From assembly GCA_023614405.1 (NCBI GenBank), contig CM042684.1, positions 469,845,650 to 469,909,649 on the forward strand: a stretch of DNA of 64,000 nt. Reading direction: 5' to 3'. The position numbers and the translations under genes were made by a program. This document shows positions 23,709-35,118 of the stretch, one piece after another (the stretch's first letter is position 1; each line of letters begins with the position of its first letter). This DNA comes from Avena insularis (taxonomy: Eukaryota; Streptophyta; Magnoliopsida; Poales; Poaceae). A model generated the notes under the pieces. It made no database searches. It saw only the letters and a list, made by a program, of their open reading frames with translations, and was not told the DNA's origin.

Positions 23709-24990
23709 CACTACATATAATTTGGTATATGGTAGTTGAATAAACAAAACAAGGTTCTTCTAATAGAACGGTAACCTAGGACATGTACATGACATGGTCC
23801 GAAGGGTTTTGTTAATTCAAAGGGTGCTAAAAGGGCATGTAAACTTCAATAGTTGAAGTAAGCATAGCGGAGTTGGAATCTTCACCATGATGAAACTGTT
23901 AAAAGAGTTTAAATTCATCGGAGATGATGAAGATGCTTGCATTTGCAAGAAATTAAGTGGGAGCGCTGAGACATATTTCTAATACATTATGTAGAGGACA
24001 TATTGATGATTGGAAATGATGTATCTTGAATTGACACAAGTTAAGGATTTCATTAAAATAAGATTTCGATGAAAGACTTGGGCAAACCCAGAATATTAGG
24101 CATCAATATCTATATGGATAGATTAAGGCGCTAATATGGTTGTGCCAGACATACATATATAAGATATTGAAAGGGTTTAATATGAGATATTGAAAGGGTT
24201 CAATATGGAAACAACAAGAAAGGTTCTTGCTGCATGGAAAGAATTGTATTCAGATTCAAGTGTTTCAACACTTGGTGAGTAAAATCACATGAAGATTCTG
24301 ATCGATTATACCATGATATGTATATATCCAGAATTTCCTATGCTCTAAATGTTATGAGCATATACTAGAATGGTTCATAAGATGATCATTGGACAATAGT
24401 AAATATATTCTTATGAGCTTTGGAAGAACTAAGAATATATAATGTATAAGTGACAAATAGTTAAAGGTAGTTCATTGTAAAGTGTTACATTGATACTAGT
24501 TTTGTCACAGGATACAAATTAAATTTATCTCAATTTAGACTATGGGTGGCACAATGTAATGGAAAGATGTTACATGATGGATTTGGATGAGTTCCAAAGT
24601 TGAGACATTGTGACGGATACTACAACAAAAGGCTAAGTATATGACTGCTATAGTAGCCGCAAAGGAGGGCATTTGTGTTAAGTAGTTTGTCATCAAACTA
24701 GGTGTGGTTCAAAGTGGGCTAATACTATGAAGATATATTGTGTGACAATAATATCAACATATTTTGAGCCGAACGAACTAAAGGTCTCACCAAAGGACCA
24801 AATCTATACAATGCCATCTCATTTGAGAAAGAGTGATGCGTAGAGACGCAGAGACATGCAAATACACACGGACCTGAAACTGTTAGATCCAGAGATTATG
24901 TTAACCACTAGCAATAGCGTATATGCAACACCAGAAAGCCATAGGTGTTCAATACGCAAAGTTTTTCAAACTAGATTATTGACTCTAGTG
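23709..24990 (+). pseudogene. Decayed RT-RNase H remnant of L, second half
   Basis: The continuation of L pol after Q. With frame jumps one can read the reverse transcriptase blocks around 'LSGSAETYF' (23950) and 'KDLG..RILGINIYMDRL' (about 24070-24125), and the RNase H block (about 24490-24720: 'YIDTSF', 'TKAKYMTA..AAKEG', 'LGVV'). The YVDD motif is lost. No frame is open for more than a few dozen codons. Confidence 0.75.
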
Positions 24991-25002
24991 CAAGTGGGAG
25001 AC
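24991..25002 (+). other. Polypurine tract of L
   Basis: CAAGTGGGAGAC immediately before the 3' LTR. Confidence 0.88.
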
Positions 25003-26701
25003 TGAAGGGAATATGCCCGAGAGGCAATAATAAAGTGGTTATTATCTTATTCCATGTTTATGATAAATGTTTATTTTACATGCTAGAATTGTATTGATCG
25101 GAAACATCAATACATGTGTGTTTAATAAACAAAAAGGGTTCCTAGTTATGCCTCTCTTATAGACTAGCTTGTTGATTAACAAGATGATCAAGGTTTCCTG
25201 ATCATGGACATTGGATGTTGTTAATAACAAGGTCACACCATTGGTATAATGATGTGATGAACATTCATCCAAAGTATAGCATTACGATCAAAGTCATTAT
25301 GTTTATATTGCTATAATATCATACGAAGTAATCTTTATCCTTAGACCATGAGATCATGTTAATTGCTAACACCGGAAGAGTATCTTGATAACATCAAACG
25401 TCACACCGTAACAGGGTGACTATAAAGGTGGGTTCGATACTGAAGGTGTTATGTTGAGGCTCATGATCAAGAGTGGGATTTGTCCATCCTGATGACGGAT
25501 AGATATACTCTGGGCCCTCTCGGTGATATCACATTGAAATAGCTTGCAAGCAAGTGATGTGATCACTAGAATGTTATATCACGGGAACGAGAAAAGAGTG
25601 CATGTCGATGCTTGAGATCAAACTAGGTATGGAGATACCGATGATCGAATCTCGGACATGTAATATATCGCGGGACAAAGGGATTTAGTTACTAGCGTTA
25701 AAGGTTCTCACGATCACAGAAGTCATCGTTGAATGTGTAGGAGTCGATGGATCTCCAGGTCCCGCTGTTGATTATTGATCGGAGAGGGGTCTCGATCATG
25801 TCTGCATTATTCGCCAACCGTAGGGTGACACACTTAAGGGATACCGACACCATTTGGAGCAAATATGTTTCAGATAAAGATTTAAGAAAGCGCTGGAATT
25901 ATTTCAATAGACACCGAAACTGTTTCGGGTGAAAATGCTGAAATTGGTTCTGCATGTAATATTGAAATGTTGCAGGGGGTTTTATGTGAATGTTTGTTAA
26001 TTAAAGTAATTAAAAAATTCTGAATAAAAATAATAAAAGAGTTTTATTAAATGTGAGAGCATTAAATTTGGAGAAATTTAATGCATTTAAAGTGGAGACT
26101 TTAAAAGAGAATGTGAAGAGGCATTTTAATGTGGAGGGGTTACCACCACATGAATGGAGGAGGTGAAGGGTCACCCCCTCCATGCGCCGGACATGAAGGA
26201 GGGGCACCCCCCTCCTCCCATAAAAGGCCACCCCCTCCTCACTTCTCACACACACCTCCTTGTGAAGGATCTCTCTCCCCCTCTAGTATTATTCCCCCAT
26301 GGTCTCGGATTAGCGAGATACATGTTCCCGATGGCTTTATCTGGAAAGGAGTTGCTGCTTCCGATGCTTTGCTGGAGCGAGGGACGGAGGTTGTCGGTGT
26401 ACCGGACGTGTGTGCGATCATGCATGCACCGCTGCTTTGCGGTGCTGGACTTGGTGCTGCTGGAGCTGGATCTGATGGACGTGCTGGACCCGGACCTGCT
26501 GGACTTCCTCACGATCTTGAGATCGGCAAGTGTACGACTACATCAACCACGAGTTCCTACTCGTTAACAAAGCTCGTTGTCTACGAGGGTAAGTTCTCGT
26601 TGGATGTATGTCCACCCATTGCTTTGTACCTAATAGATAGATCTTGGCGTGTAGTTCACACCGTAGGATTTTTTTTTGTTTTCTATGTTGCGGACCCAAC
26701 A
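25003..26701 (+). repeat. 3' LTR of element L
   Basis: 1699 bp, TGAAGGGAATATGCCC to ...GACCCAACA, followed by AGAAC. It is very close to the 5' LTR; several of the few differences are G/A or C/T changes at CpG sites, as expected from methylation. The TATA box of the 5' LTR (TATAAAAG) reads CATAAAAG here. Confidence 0.93.
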
Positions 26702-26706
26702 AGAAC

Positions 26707-27099
26707 ACATCTTCTTCATCATCAATAATGTGTGTTACTCCATCCTTGTAAACAGAGAGAAAGGTTGCCTCATTTACTGCCTGCTCAGCTTCCAAGTGAT
26801 TCTGGTTTATTCCAGCAGGAATATCAGAGTTGTGCTTAATGACTGTCAAATTCAACACTTTGCTACTGTCATACAGTTCTATCATCTGCTCAACCTTTGA
26901 CATGCTATACAATGCTTCCATTCCCTCTATTCCTTTTCCTTTCTCTCTAACATAGTAGATTGTATTTTTGTAATCATACCCATGTCCTTCAATCAATGCT
27001 CTCAGATTCAGTACAGTGATATCAGATAAGTTCAAGGTCCTCTCTAAATTGTCTTCACCGGGGATATTAAACCTGATGTCCCAAATTTCATCGTCCAAA
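26707..27099 (-). pseudogene. Host gene exon 2 (PB1-like / MULE-associated protein), cut by L
   Basis: Open from a good acceptor (TATATTCAG|TTT, exon base 27099) to the L insertion. The encoded segment begins 'LDDEIWDIRFNIPG' and continues with an Ile/Leu-rich, Tyr-containing fold ('LRALIEGHGYDYKNTIYYVREKGKG'). It ends with an acidic stretch (IIDDEEDVF). This resembles the PB1-like N-terminal domains of plant proteins related to MuDR/MULE transposases; that assignment is from memory of the family and not certain. The frame continues over L into 10062-9955 and over P into 51-1. The exon and frame are well supported; function is unknown. Confidence 0.65.
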
Positions 27100-27486
27100 C
27101 TGAATATAGAAAATTAAAGAAATACATTCAATTAACAAGACACATGCAAGCACATTCCCTTCATTAAAGAAACAGGGATAATATGTTCACTATAGTGGTG
27201 ATTTCCTATAATTAATATTACATGGAAGTGCTAACAATACTAATTTCATACATTACTAATCTAGTCAACCCTCTTTTGCTATGCATAACACTGATTAAGA
27301 AATAATAGGGGAGAGGAAGTAGTAGAGAGATGGAAGGGAACTAACTCGACACCTCCAAAAGAAGATCCCCACCGATGGCTGCTCTTCACCAGTGATGCTA
27401 GAACCACACGCGCCAGAGCTGCCGCCGCACGATGTGCCGAGGACCGTGTGCCGTCTCCAGGGGTTTTCGCACACCTAGATTCATAC
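27100..27486 (-). other. Intron 1 of the host gene
   Basis: 387 nt with donor GATAG|GTATGA (27486) and acceptor TATATTCAG (27100). Joining the exons makes AG+T (Ser) and keeps the frame from the ATG of exon 1 into exon 2. Confidence 0.65.
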
Positions 27487-27593
27487 CTATCGCTGCTCCA
27501 ATCCATGTCCTTGATGGACGAATCGAATCTGCCGCCGCCAAGAGGGTCGCCTCCGACGAGAGGGTCGCCGCTGCCAGGAGTACTCGCCGTCAT
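27487..27593 (-). CDS. Host gene exon 1 (start codon)
   Basis: A GC-rich first exon of 107 nt: ATG at 27591-27593, directly preceded by an in-frame TAG, so this is the first possible start of the frame. It encodes 35 residues (MTASTPGSGDPLVGG...), Gly/Pro/Asp-rich and probably disordered, followed by a phase-2 splice donor. GC-rich first exons are common in grass genes. The promoter lies at most 56 bp from the LTR that begins at 27650, so the upstream region is replaced by transposon sequence. Confidence 0.6.
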
Positions 27594-27649
27594 CTAGGGT
27601 GGGGGCAGGACGAGGAGGAGTACGCGCGAGGCCATAACTGAAAACCTAC

Positions 27650-28937
27650 TGATGATCAGACTCAACACATCGATCTCGTTGGGGAACCCCAAGGGTAAGG
27701 TATGATGAGCACAGCAGCAAGTTTTCCCTAAGTTATGAAACCAAGGTTATCAAACTAGTAGGAGCAAGGAAACACCTCCAAGGTGTTGTTTCCAACTTGG
27801 AATCCTGCACAACACAACCACAGAACTTTGCCCCCAACTTACAGTGAGGTTGTCAATCTCACCGGTTTTGCTGAAAACAAAGGATTAAACGTATTTTGTG
27901 GAAGATAGTAATTGCTTGTAGAAAGTAAACAGAAAAAAGTAAATAGTAGATTGTAGATTGATGGTAAAAGAATGGACCAGGGTACATAGTTCACTAGAGG
28001 TGATTCTCCTTAAGATAGATGACATGTTGGGTGAACTAATTACAGCAGGGCAATTGACAAACATCGAGAAAGCATACATGCATATACTAATCATATTGAC
28101 TCCTATGAGATTTGATTGGGCATTACAACATTATACATAGACCATAATCCAACTGCATCTATGACTAATAATCCACCTTCAGGTTATCATCTGAACCCCC
28201 TCCAGTATTAAGTTGCAAGCAACAGATAATTGCATTAAGCAAAGTGTGTAAAGTAAACAATACGATTGTTCTATGAACAAAGGATTGCTGTTTTCTCCCT
28301 AGTAGCAACAGCATATCTAGTACCTTAGAGATTTCTGTCACTTCCCCAGATTCCTAGAGGCATGAACCCACTATCGAGCATAAATACTCCCTCTTGGAGT
28401 TGCTAGCATCTACTCGGCCAAGATATCTACTAACAACAGAGAGCATGCAAGATAACAAATAACAAAGACATGATAGAATCAATAATCAATCTGAAATAGC
28501 ATCTCAATATCTATCGGATCCCCGCAAACACAACATGTATGATTACAAATAGATGATCTTGATCATGAACGGAGCTCACAAGATCTAAACATGGTAGCAC
28601 AAAGGAGAAGAACCAACCATCTAGCTACTACATGGACCCGTAGTCCAGAGATGAACTACTCACGCATCACACCGGAGGCAGGCATGGTGATGAAGAAGGC
28701 CTCCAGGGTGATCTCTCCACTCCGGCAGGGTGTCGGGAAAAGCTTTAGATCCCTCCCGATCTAGGGATGGAGATGGCGGCAGCTATAGACTCTTTCGTGG
28801 GATTTTGATTGGGTCTTTAGGGTTTTCGTCCTGGAGGCAATATATAGGCGAAGGGGCAAGGTCGGTGGAGTGCCAGGGGGCCACACCACCTGGTGGCGCG
28901 GCTAGGGCTGGCCGCGCCACCACCAGGTGTGGCCGGC
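27650..28937 (-). repeat. Truncated Gypsy LTR (family of B/G)
   Basis: 1288 bp of LTR, from TGATGATCAGACTC to ...GTGTGGCCGGC. It stops where LTR K begins and lacks the last 270 bp (the TGATACG end). No second target duplication can be found. It is either the host into which K/G inserted, its remainder having been deleted with the right end of G, or an independently truncated copy. Confidence 0.85.
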
Positions 28938-30151
28938 TGCTTTCTCAATATGTAGAGCTTGTTGGGGAACCCCAAGAGGAAGGTATGATGAGCACAGAAA
29001 CAAGTTTTCCCTTAGTTATGAAACCAAGGTTATCAAACCAGTAGGAGCAAGGAAACATCTCCAATGTGTTGTTTCCAACTTGGAATCTTGCACACCACAA
29101 CCACAGAACTTTGCCCCAACTTACAGTGAGGTTGTTGATGGCTCACAATATATCGAGCTCATTGGGGGACCCCAAGAGGAAGGTATGATGAGCACAACAA
29201 CAAGTTTTCCCTCAGTTATGAAACCAAGGTTATCGAACCAGTAGGAGCAAGGAAACACTTCCAAGATGTTGTTTCCAACTTGGAATCCTGCACAACACAA
29301 CCACAGAACTTTGCCCCCAACTTGCAGTAAGGTTGTCAATCTCACCGGTTTTGCTGAAAACAAAGGATTAAATGTATTGTGTGGAAGATAGTAATTGCTT
29401 GCAGAAAGTAAACAGAAAATAGTAAATAGCAGATTCTAGATTGATAGTAAAAGAAAGGACCGGGGTCCATAGTTCACTAGTGGTGATTCTCCTTAAGATA
29501 GATGACATGTTGGGTGAACAACTTATAGCGGGGCAATTGACAGACACCGAGAAAGCATACATGCATATACTAATCATCTTGACTCCTATGAGATTTGATT
29601 GGGCATTACACCATTATACATAAACCGTAATCCAACTGCATCTATGACTAATAATCCACCTCCAGGTTATCATCCGAACCCCCTCTAGTATTAAGTTGCA
29701 AGCAACGGATAATTGCATTAAGCATTGCGTGTAAAGTAAACAATACGATTGTTTTATGAACAAAGGATTGTTGTTTTCAACCTAGTATCAACAGCACATC
29801 TAGTACCTTAGAGATTTCTGTCACGTCCCCAGATTACTAGAGGCATGAACCCACTATCGAGCATAAATACTCCCTCTTGGAGTTGCTAGCATCTACTCGG
29901 CCAAGATAGCTACTAACAACGGAGATCATGCAAGATCACAAAAAACAAAGACATGATAGAATCAATAATCAATCTGAAATAGCATCTCAATATCCATCGG
30001 ATCCCCACAAACACAACATGTATGATTACAACTAGATGATCTTGATCATGAATGGAGCTCCCAAGATCTAGACATGGTAGCACAAAGGAGAAGAACCAAC
30101 CATCTAGCTACTACATGGCCCCGTAGTCTAGGGATGAACTACTCACGCATC

Positions 30152-31669
30152 TGTCAACACCCGGATTTTTAATCCCAGATGCCTGTTATGTCATACATCA
30201 CAATCCCAGGATTACCATTTTTGCGAGACATAACAGATTGGATATCACAGTACATCATCCATTACAAACCATAAATAAGGTCTTACACAAATAAGGATCT
30301 CATAATCCAGTCTTAATACAACAAGCAGCGGAATAAGTAATCAGCGTAGAGGTGGGGTCCATCTTCAGGGGCACAGGCAATGCTGACGAAGACAGATAGT
30401 CCTAGTTATCATAGCCGTCCTGCTGTCCGTCATCTTGGTAGTCTCCTTCATAGTATGGCCATAGGAATAGCCAGGGACAAAAGCCTTGAGTACTCTTTAA
30501 GTACTCGCGAACTATCACTAACAAGTAAGGTAGTTCTAGTGCGAAAATGCTAACTCTAGGTTGATTTGTAAAGTTAAGTTTGAAACCTAAGCTGAGTTCA
30601 GAAACAAAGAAAGATAAAACAAAGTTCTAGAATCACTTAAGTTGGGAAGCTAGTGTCATAGTCACAACCCTGTTATGGTCAAGTCAAGATTCATCATTCA
30701 TTTCATAAGTCATTTTGAAAATATCTGACAACGAAACAGTATGGCCACTCAATCATCCATAACCATGACACGGCTATTGAATAGTTTGACACTCTGCAGA
30801 GGTGGTACACTTTCACCACAAGATTCGATACATCTGTCAGGGATAACCCTGAATCATCATACTTAGTATGCAGATAATCAAACATAACCTTTCCTTTACA
30901 CACCCTAGTATAAGCACCTCTCTTATGAGCATGGCCTCCCAACCATGACCATCTGTCATCTTGGGCACTTCATAGGTGGACAACATCGAGAGGTAGCCTC
31001 ATATCAAACCTCTCCTGCGAGGGAACTAATACTAATGCATATAAACTTCTGGCTAAGCCTTACCCAATTTAGGTATTGTGGTTGTACGGTAAAAATTGGA
31101 ATGGTATCGCATCCGAATCCAACCATCAGTTTTGTAAAAGGGTTAAGGCTCATGCCTTAACATTTTCCTCATCATAAACCATTTGTGTCTCTCAACACAT
31201 GTCAAAACATTTCAATAGAATAACTCATCATTCCAAGGTTTTCGTAATTCATTTTCACCAAGTATTCCTATCTAAAGTGACTCAAGTTTTAGTTTAGCTC
31301 TAAACTACTAAGTTAAAAGTGTTCACTAATGTGGGATGCTAAGATCAATCTCATGCCATAGAATGACATCTAAGGTTATCTAAATAGGTCAAGTTTTATA
31401 CTCTTTATGCTACCTTCAAACCAAGTAAAGTAATTTGGTAAAGTAAAGAAAGTAAAATCTTGGAAATAAAACTTGGGGTAGGTAATAATCAAAGTGGTGT
31501 AACCAAAGCATGCCTAATGTATCTGCTTGGGTTATCTAGATTGCAAGGGTTAGCTTGCATTGTTAAAGATGGCTTGCTAAGTATTATACTTGCAAGTGTT
31601 AGCTTGCCTTGGTTGGTGCAGTGGTTGAAGTTTTATTCCTCCTCCTCTTGGTAGAACTCCTCCTCCTCG
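30152..31669 (-). repeat. E LTR remnant, left copy (1518 bp)
   Basis: From the TGTCAACACCC terminus to a breakpoint in a CTCCTC run, where sequence switches to a G-family LTR. Its last 509 bp are repeated in the right copy. No ORF of note. Confidence 0.8.
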
Positions 31670-31905
31670 CCATCGGTGAAATATTGACTTGGGATTTTGT
31701 CCGGTCCAATTCCGAGAATATTTCCTTACTAGCTTTTCTGAAACCAAAAATAGCAGAAAACAGGCAACTGGCACTTTGGCATCTTGTTAATAGGTTAGTC
31801 CTAGAAAGTGTATAAAAATACTCCAAAGTGTGGATAAAACATAAGAAAGTAGATATAAAACAAGCATGGAACATCAAAAATTATAGATACGTTTGCAACG
31901 TATCA

Positions 31906-32676
31906 ACATCCCCAAGGTTAACTCCTGCTCGTCCTCGAGTAGGAAAGTGATAAAAAAGAAAAGAATAATTTTTGAGGTGACATGCACCATCATAATCTTG
32001 ATTAAAGTATTTGTAGAACATTGATAGCTGGGATCATAGTACTTTAACATAGCATGAAAGATATAGTTCTAACAATAAGACATAGCAACTATGTTGTAAC
32101 ATGAAAAGGTACAAACAAAAGATTCATTAATAACAATGCTTTGAAAGACGTTTGTTTGTTTCACATATAGAAAACATAATAAGAATGGTATTCAGCTTGT
32201 CCCTCATAGTGTAGCAAAACATAAATGCATAGGACACCTTCAAAGTTCATAAGGGTGACTAGATACAAATAGTTTAAGAACAATATCAAAGTTATGAATC
32301 AATCAACAAGTCTTTGGACAATGAACATTAAACTAAGAATGGCCACTATGCTCTCTCAATAGGTGCATAAAGATAGAAGATGGAGACTCAACATAAAAGT
32401 AAAAGAAAGGCCTTCATAGAAGGAAGCAGGGATTCAAGTCTCATAAAGTGCTTCCAAAAATTATGGTACTTATTAGCTTTCAGCTCTCATTGCCCCTATC
32501 ATAAGCATCTTGAAGTGATTAAGGTTAAAGTTAACAAACTATGGAGTATATGCTTGACAAAGTATAAGTTGGCAATCTCATGTCCCTTGAATACGAGGGC
32601 CGCTCTTCATGCTACTCAAGTTTAGTTGCCGGTAAGTTCTTGTCGTAGTAAGTATATGTGTATCATAGAGAACCGC
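31906..32676 (-). other. Array internal spacer, left of F
   Basis: Non-coding 3' internal spacer of the G family, nearly identical to 59396-60170. Interrupted at ...AGAGAACCGC by F. No ORF of note. Confidence 0.85.
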
Positions 32677-34093
32677 TGATACATTGCAAATGTATCTATA
32701 ATTTTTGATGATTCCGTGCTTGGTTTTATCTACTTTCTTATGTTTTGTCCACACTTTGGAGTACTTTTCATATGATTTCTTGGACTAACCTATTAACAAG
32801 ATGCCACAGTGCTAGTTGCCTGTTTTCTACTGTTTTTGGTTCCAGGAAGTCAGAAAATGAATATTCTCGGAATTGGACGGGACAAAAGCCAAAGTTACTA
32901 TTTTCCCGGAAGACTCACGGAGCCAGAAGGAGAGCCGAAGGGGGGCCACAGGGTGGCCACACCACCCCTAGGCGCGGGTCCACCTAGGCCGTGCCAGGGC
33001 ATGGTGTGGGCCCCCTGGCCGCCCATCGACCTTGCCCTCTGGCCTATAAGAAGCCTCCCGAGGCCAAAACCCTAAATCATCAAGCCTCCAGCCACGAAAA
33101 GTTCCGCAGCACCGCCACCACCGAAGGGGAGATTCGGGACAGAAAGTCTTTGTTCCGGCACCCTACCGGGATGGGGAAGTGCCCCCGGAGCCATCTCCAT
33201 CGATCTCCACCACCATCTCCATCACCATTGCTGATTCCCATGATGAGGAGGGAGTAGTTCTCTCTCGAGGCTAAGGGTTCTATCGGTAGCTATGTGTTCA
33301 TCTCTCTCTCTATGCATGATCTTATTGAGATCATGAGCTTGTAATCTATAGATCTACCTTGCTACTCAAGTGCTTTAATAGATCTCTGCTCTCCCCATGT
33401 GTGTGAAGTTGACAGTGTGCACACCATGGTGGCACTTAGGCTAGAGATTACAAATACTTGTTATGAGTTATATTTGGAGTTGGATGTCTTTATGAAATTG
33501 TGGTGTTTGTTGGACTCATCTAGTACTCAAGGTGACAGTGTGGGGTTTTCTAGATGGGAAAGACTTACTTTGAGGTGTGTTGTTATAGCCCTACCATCGA
33601 TTAGAGTGTTCAACCAAAGAGTAGTTCAGCGTAGTATCATGAAGATGATATATTTATATGAGAGTGTTCACTAGTGAAAGTATGACCCCTAGGCCTTGTT
33701 TCTTAGCATTGAAACACTGTTTGCTACTAGATCTGTTACATGTTTGCTTGCTTCCATCTTTATTTCAGCTTGCTTTTAGTCTCTTCCACGCCATCAAGTT
33801 ATCTTCTATCACCGTTACCATTTATATTTATCCATACCACTTGTATTTTACTATTTCTTCGCAGAACTAGTGCACCTATACACCTGACAAGTATATTGGG
33901 TGTGTTGGGGACACAAGAGACTTCTTGTATCTTGATTGCAGGGTTGCTTGAGAGGGAATACCTTTGACCACTTCCTCCCTGAGTTCGATAAACCTTGGGT
34001 GATCCACTTAAGGGAAAACTTGCTGCTGTTCTACAAACCTCTGCACTTGGAGGCCCAACAACTGTCTACAAGAATAGAAGTGCGTAGACATCA
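32677..34093 (+). repeat. 5' LTR of F
   Basis: TGATACATTGC... to ...CGTAGACATCA (34093), about 1417 bp. Because the primer-site region is duplicated, the functional end could instead be ...CCACATCA at 34177; the truncated 3' LTR cannot decide. The first about 700 bp are related to the G/B LTRs; the rest is not obviously so. Confidence 0.82.
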
Positions 34094-34103
34094 AGCTATT
34101 TTC

Positions 34104-34121
34104 TGGCGCCGTTGCCGGGGA
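34104..34121 (+). other. Primer-binding site 1 of F (Asp tRNA)
   Basis: TGGCGCCGTTGCCGGGGA matches the complement of the plant tRNA-Asp 3' end in all 18 bases, the usual primer of Athila-clade elements. It starts 10 bases after the ...GACATCA LTR end. Confidence 0.9.
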
Positions 34122-34190
34122 GGTAAGGTAAAAGGTATTCACACTGGAGGATTAAAGAAGAAGAACCTCCCACATCAAACGCCTATTTTC

Positions 34191-34208
34191 TGGCGCCGTT
34201 GCCGGGGA
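34191..34208 (+). other. Primer-binding site 2 of F (duplicate)
   Basis: A second identical 18-base Asp primer site 87 bp downstream. It lies in a tandem duplication of about 40 well-matched bases (CTATTTTC, primer site, AGGTAAGGTAAAAGGTA). Each copy is preceded by ACATCAA, which looks like an LTR end. Confidence 0.9.
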
Positions 34209-34314
34209 GGTAAGGTAAAAGGTACTCACATCCTCCGGTGTGAGTGCTCGAAGTTATTTCCTCTAGATTCTGCAATTTTGTCTTTTTGTTTCTTGTTTTC
34301 ACTAGTTAGGCTTA

Positions 34315-35118
34315 ATGGAAAACAACAAAAAAATTAGAGAACTTTATAGTATTTATCTTGAGTTAGGACATGAAGTGTTTGAAGAGAAAATTAAAAAACC
34401 TATGGAACTTTATTTGCATGCTAATAGCAATGTTGTTAGTATGAATTCATTGGACATCATTATTGCTAATGCTATGGAAAAGTCTAAGCTTGGGGAAGCT
34501 AGTTTTTATGAAAATGATCTTTTTAGTTGCCCAACTTTGGAAGATAGCTATTCTATTGCTTATGATGATACCAAACCTCCAATTTATGATGATTACAATG
34601 ATGAATATGATATTTTCAGTCCACCTACTATTGAGGAGAAAATTAATTATGATTACAATATGCCTCCTATATTTGATGACTATGGTGATGAGAATAATAA
34701 TGATAGCTATTTTGTTGAATTTTCTCCCACCACAATTAATAAGAATGACTATGCTTATGTGGAGAGTAATAATCATTTTATGCATGTGGCTCATGATAAG
34801 AATGTTTTATGTGATAGTTATATTGTTACTTTTATCCATGATGCTACTGAAAGTTATTATGAGAGAGGGAAACGTGGTTTTATGCATCTCAATAATATTA
34901 AGTTTCCCCTCTTTATGTTGAAAGTTTTGAAGTTGCACTTGTTTTGCTTTCCTATGCTTGTTGCTTTGTGCTTTCATGACTTGTTTATTTACAAGATTCC
35001 TATGCATAGGAAGTGGGTTAGACTTAAATGTGTTTTGAATTTGCTTCTTGATGCTCTCTTTCACTTCAATTCATATTTCCTATGTGAGCATCTTCTCAAA
35101 CTATCATGCCTAACTTAA
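34315..35118 (+). CDS. 267-residue ORF of F, acidic with C-terminal hydrophobic segments
   Basis: The first ATG after the primer sites, open for 267 codons, with no gag, protease or polymerase motif. Residues 1-60 are Lys/Glu-rich. Residues 65-145 are very acidic with an internal repeat (PPIYDDYNDE at 88-97 and PPIFDDYGDE at 117-126; FSPPTI 101-106 and FSPTTI 136-141). Residues about 198-227 and 240-252 are hydrophobic, membrane-like, separated by a basic stretch (MHRKWVRLK). I do not recognise a characterised family; similar ORFs occur in Triticeae elements of this type. A relation to the env-like ORF of Athila elements is conceivable, since both have membrane-like segments, but nothing in the sequence proves it. 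Being open despite the age of the nest argues for past selection or a young insertion. Confidence 0.65.
   Translation: MENNKKIRELYSIYLELGHEVFEEKIKKPMELYLHANSNVVSMNSLDIIIANAMEKSKLGEASFYENDLFSCPTLEDSYSIAYDDTKPPIYDDYNDEYDIFSPPTIEEKINYDYNMPPIFDDYGDENNNDSYFVEFSPTTINKNDYAYVESNNHFMHVAHDKNVLCDSYIVTFIHDATESYYERGKRGFMHLNNIKFPLFMLKVLKLHLFCFPMLVALCFHDLFIYKIPMHRKWVRLKCVLNLLLDALFHFNSYFLCEHLLKLSCLT

Larger units (their letters stand above)
10063..26701 (+). mobile_element. Element L: Copia retrotransposon with decayed pol
   Basis: Flanked by AGAAC at 10058-10062 and 26702-26706. The 5' LTR is 10063-11754, the primer site 11756, a well-kept leader runs to about 12785, decayed pol is 12786-15383 and 23709-24990, the polypurine tract 24991-25002 and the 3' LTR 25003-26701. 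Element Q is inserted in the middle on the other strand. The first 430 bp of the two LTRs differ at only about two positions, yet the coding part is broken in every frame. This suggests L moved recently as a non-autonomous copy using the proteins of a relative such as Q, which shares its LTR and leader. Confidence 0.93.

Noticed and set aside
34104..34208. Two tRNA-like sequences
   Set aside because: Only the 18-base 3' end complement of tRNA-Asp is present, without cloverleaf: these are retrotransposon primer sites, not tRNA genes.
34463..34921. Met/Leu/Ile-rich frame of 152 codons overlapping the F ORF
   Set aside because: A shadow of the acidic ORF: GAT/AAT codons read one base off give ATG/ATA. 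No independent evidence.
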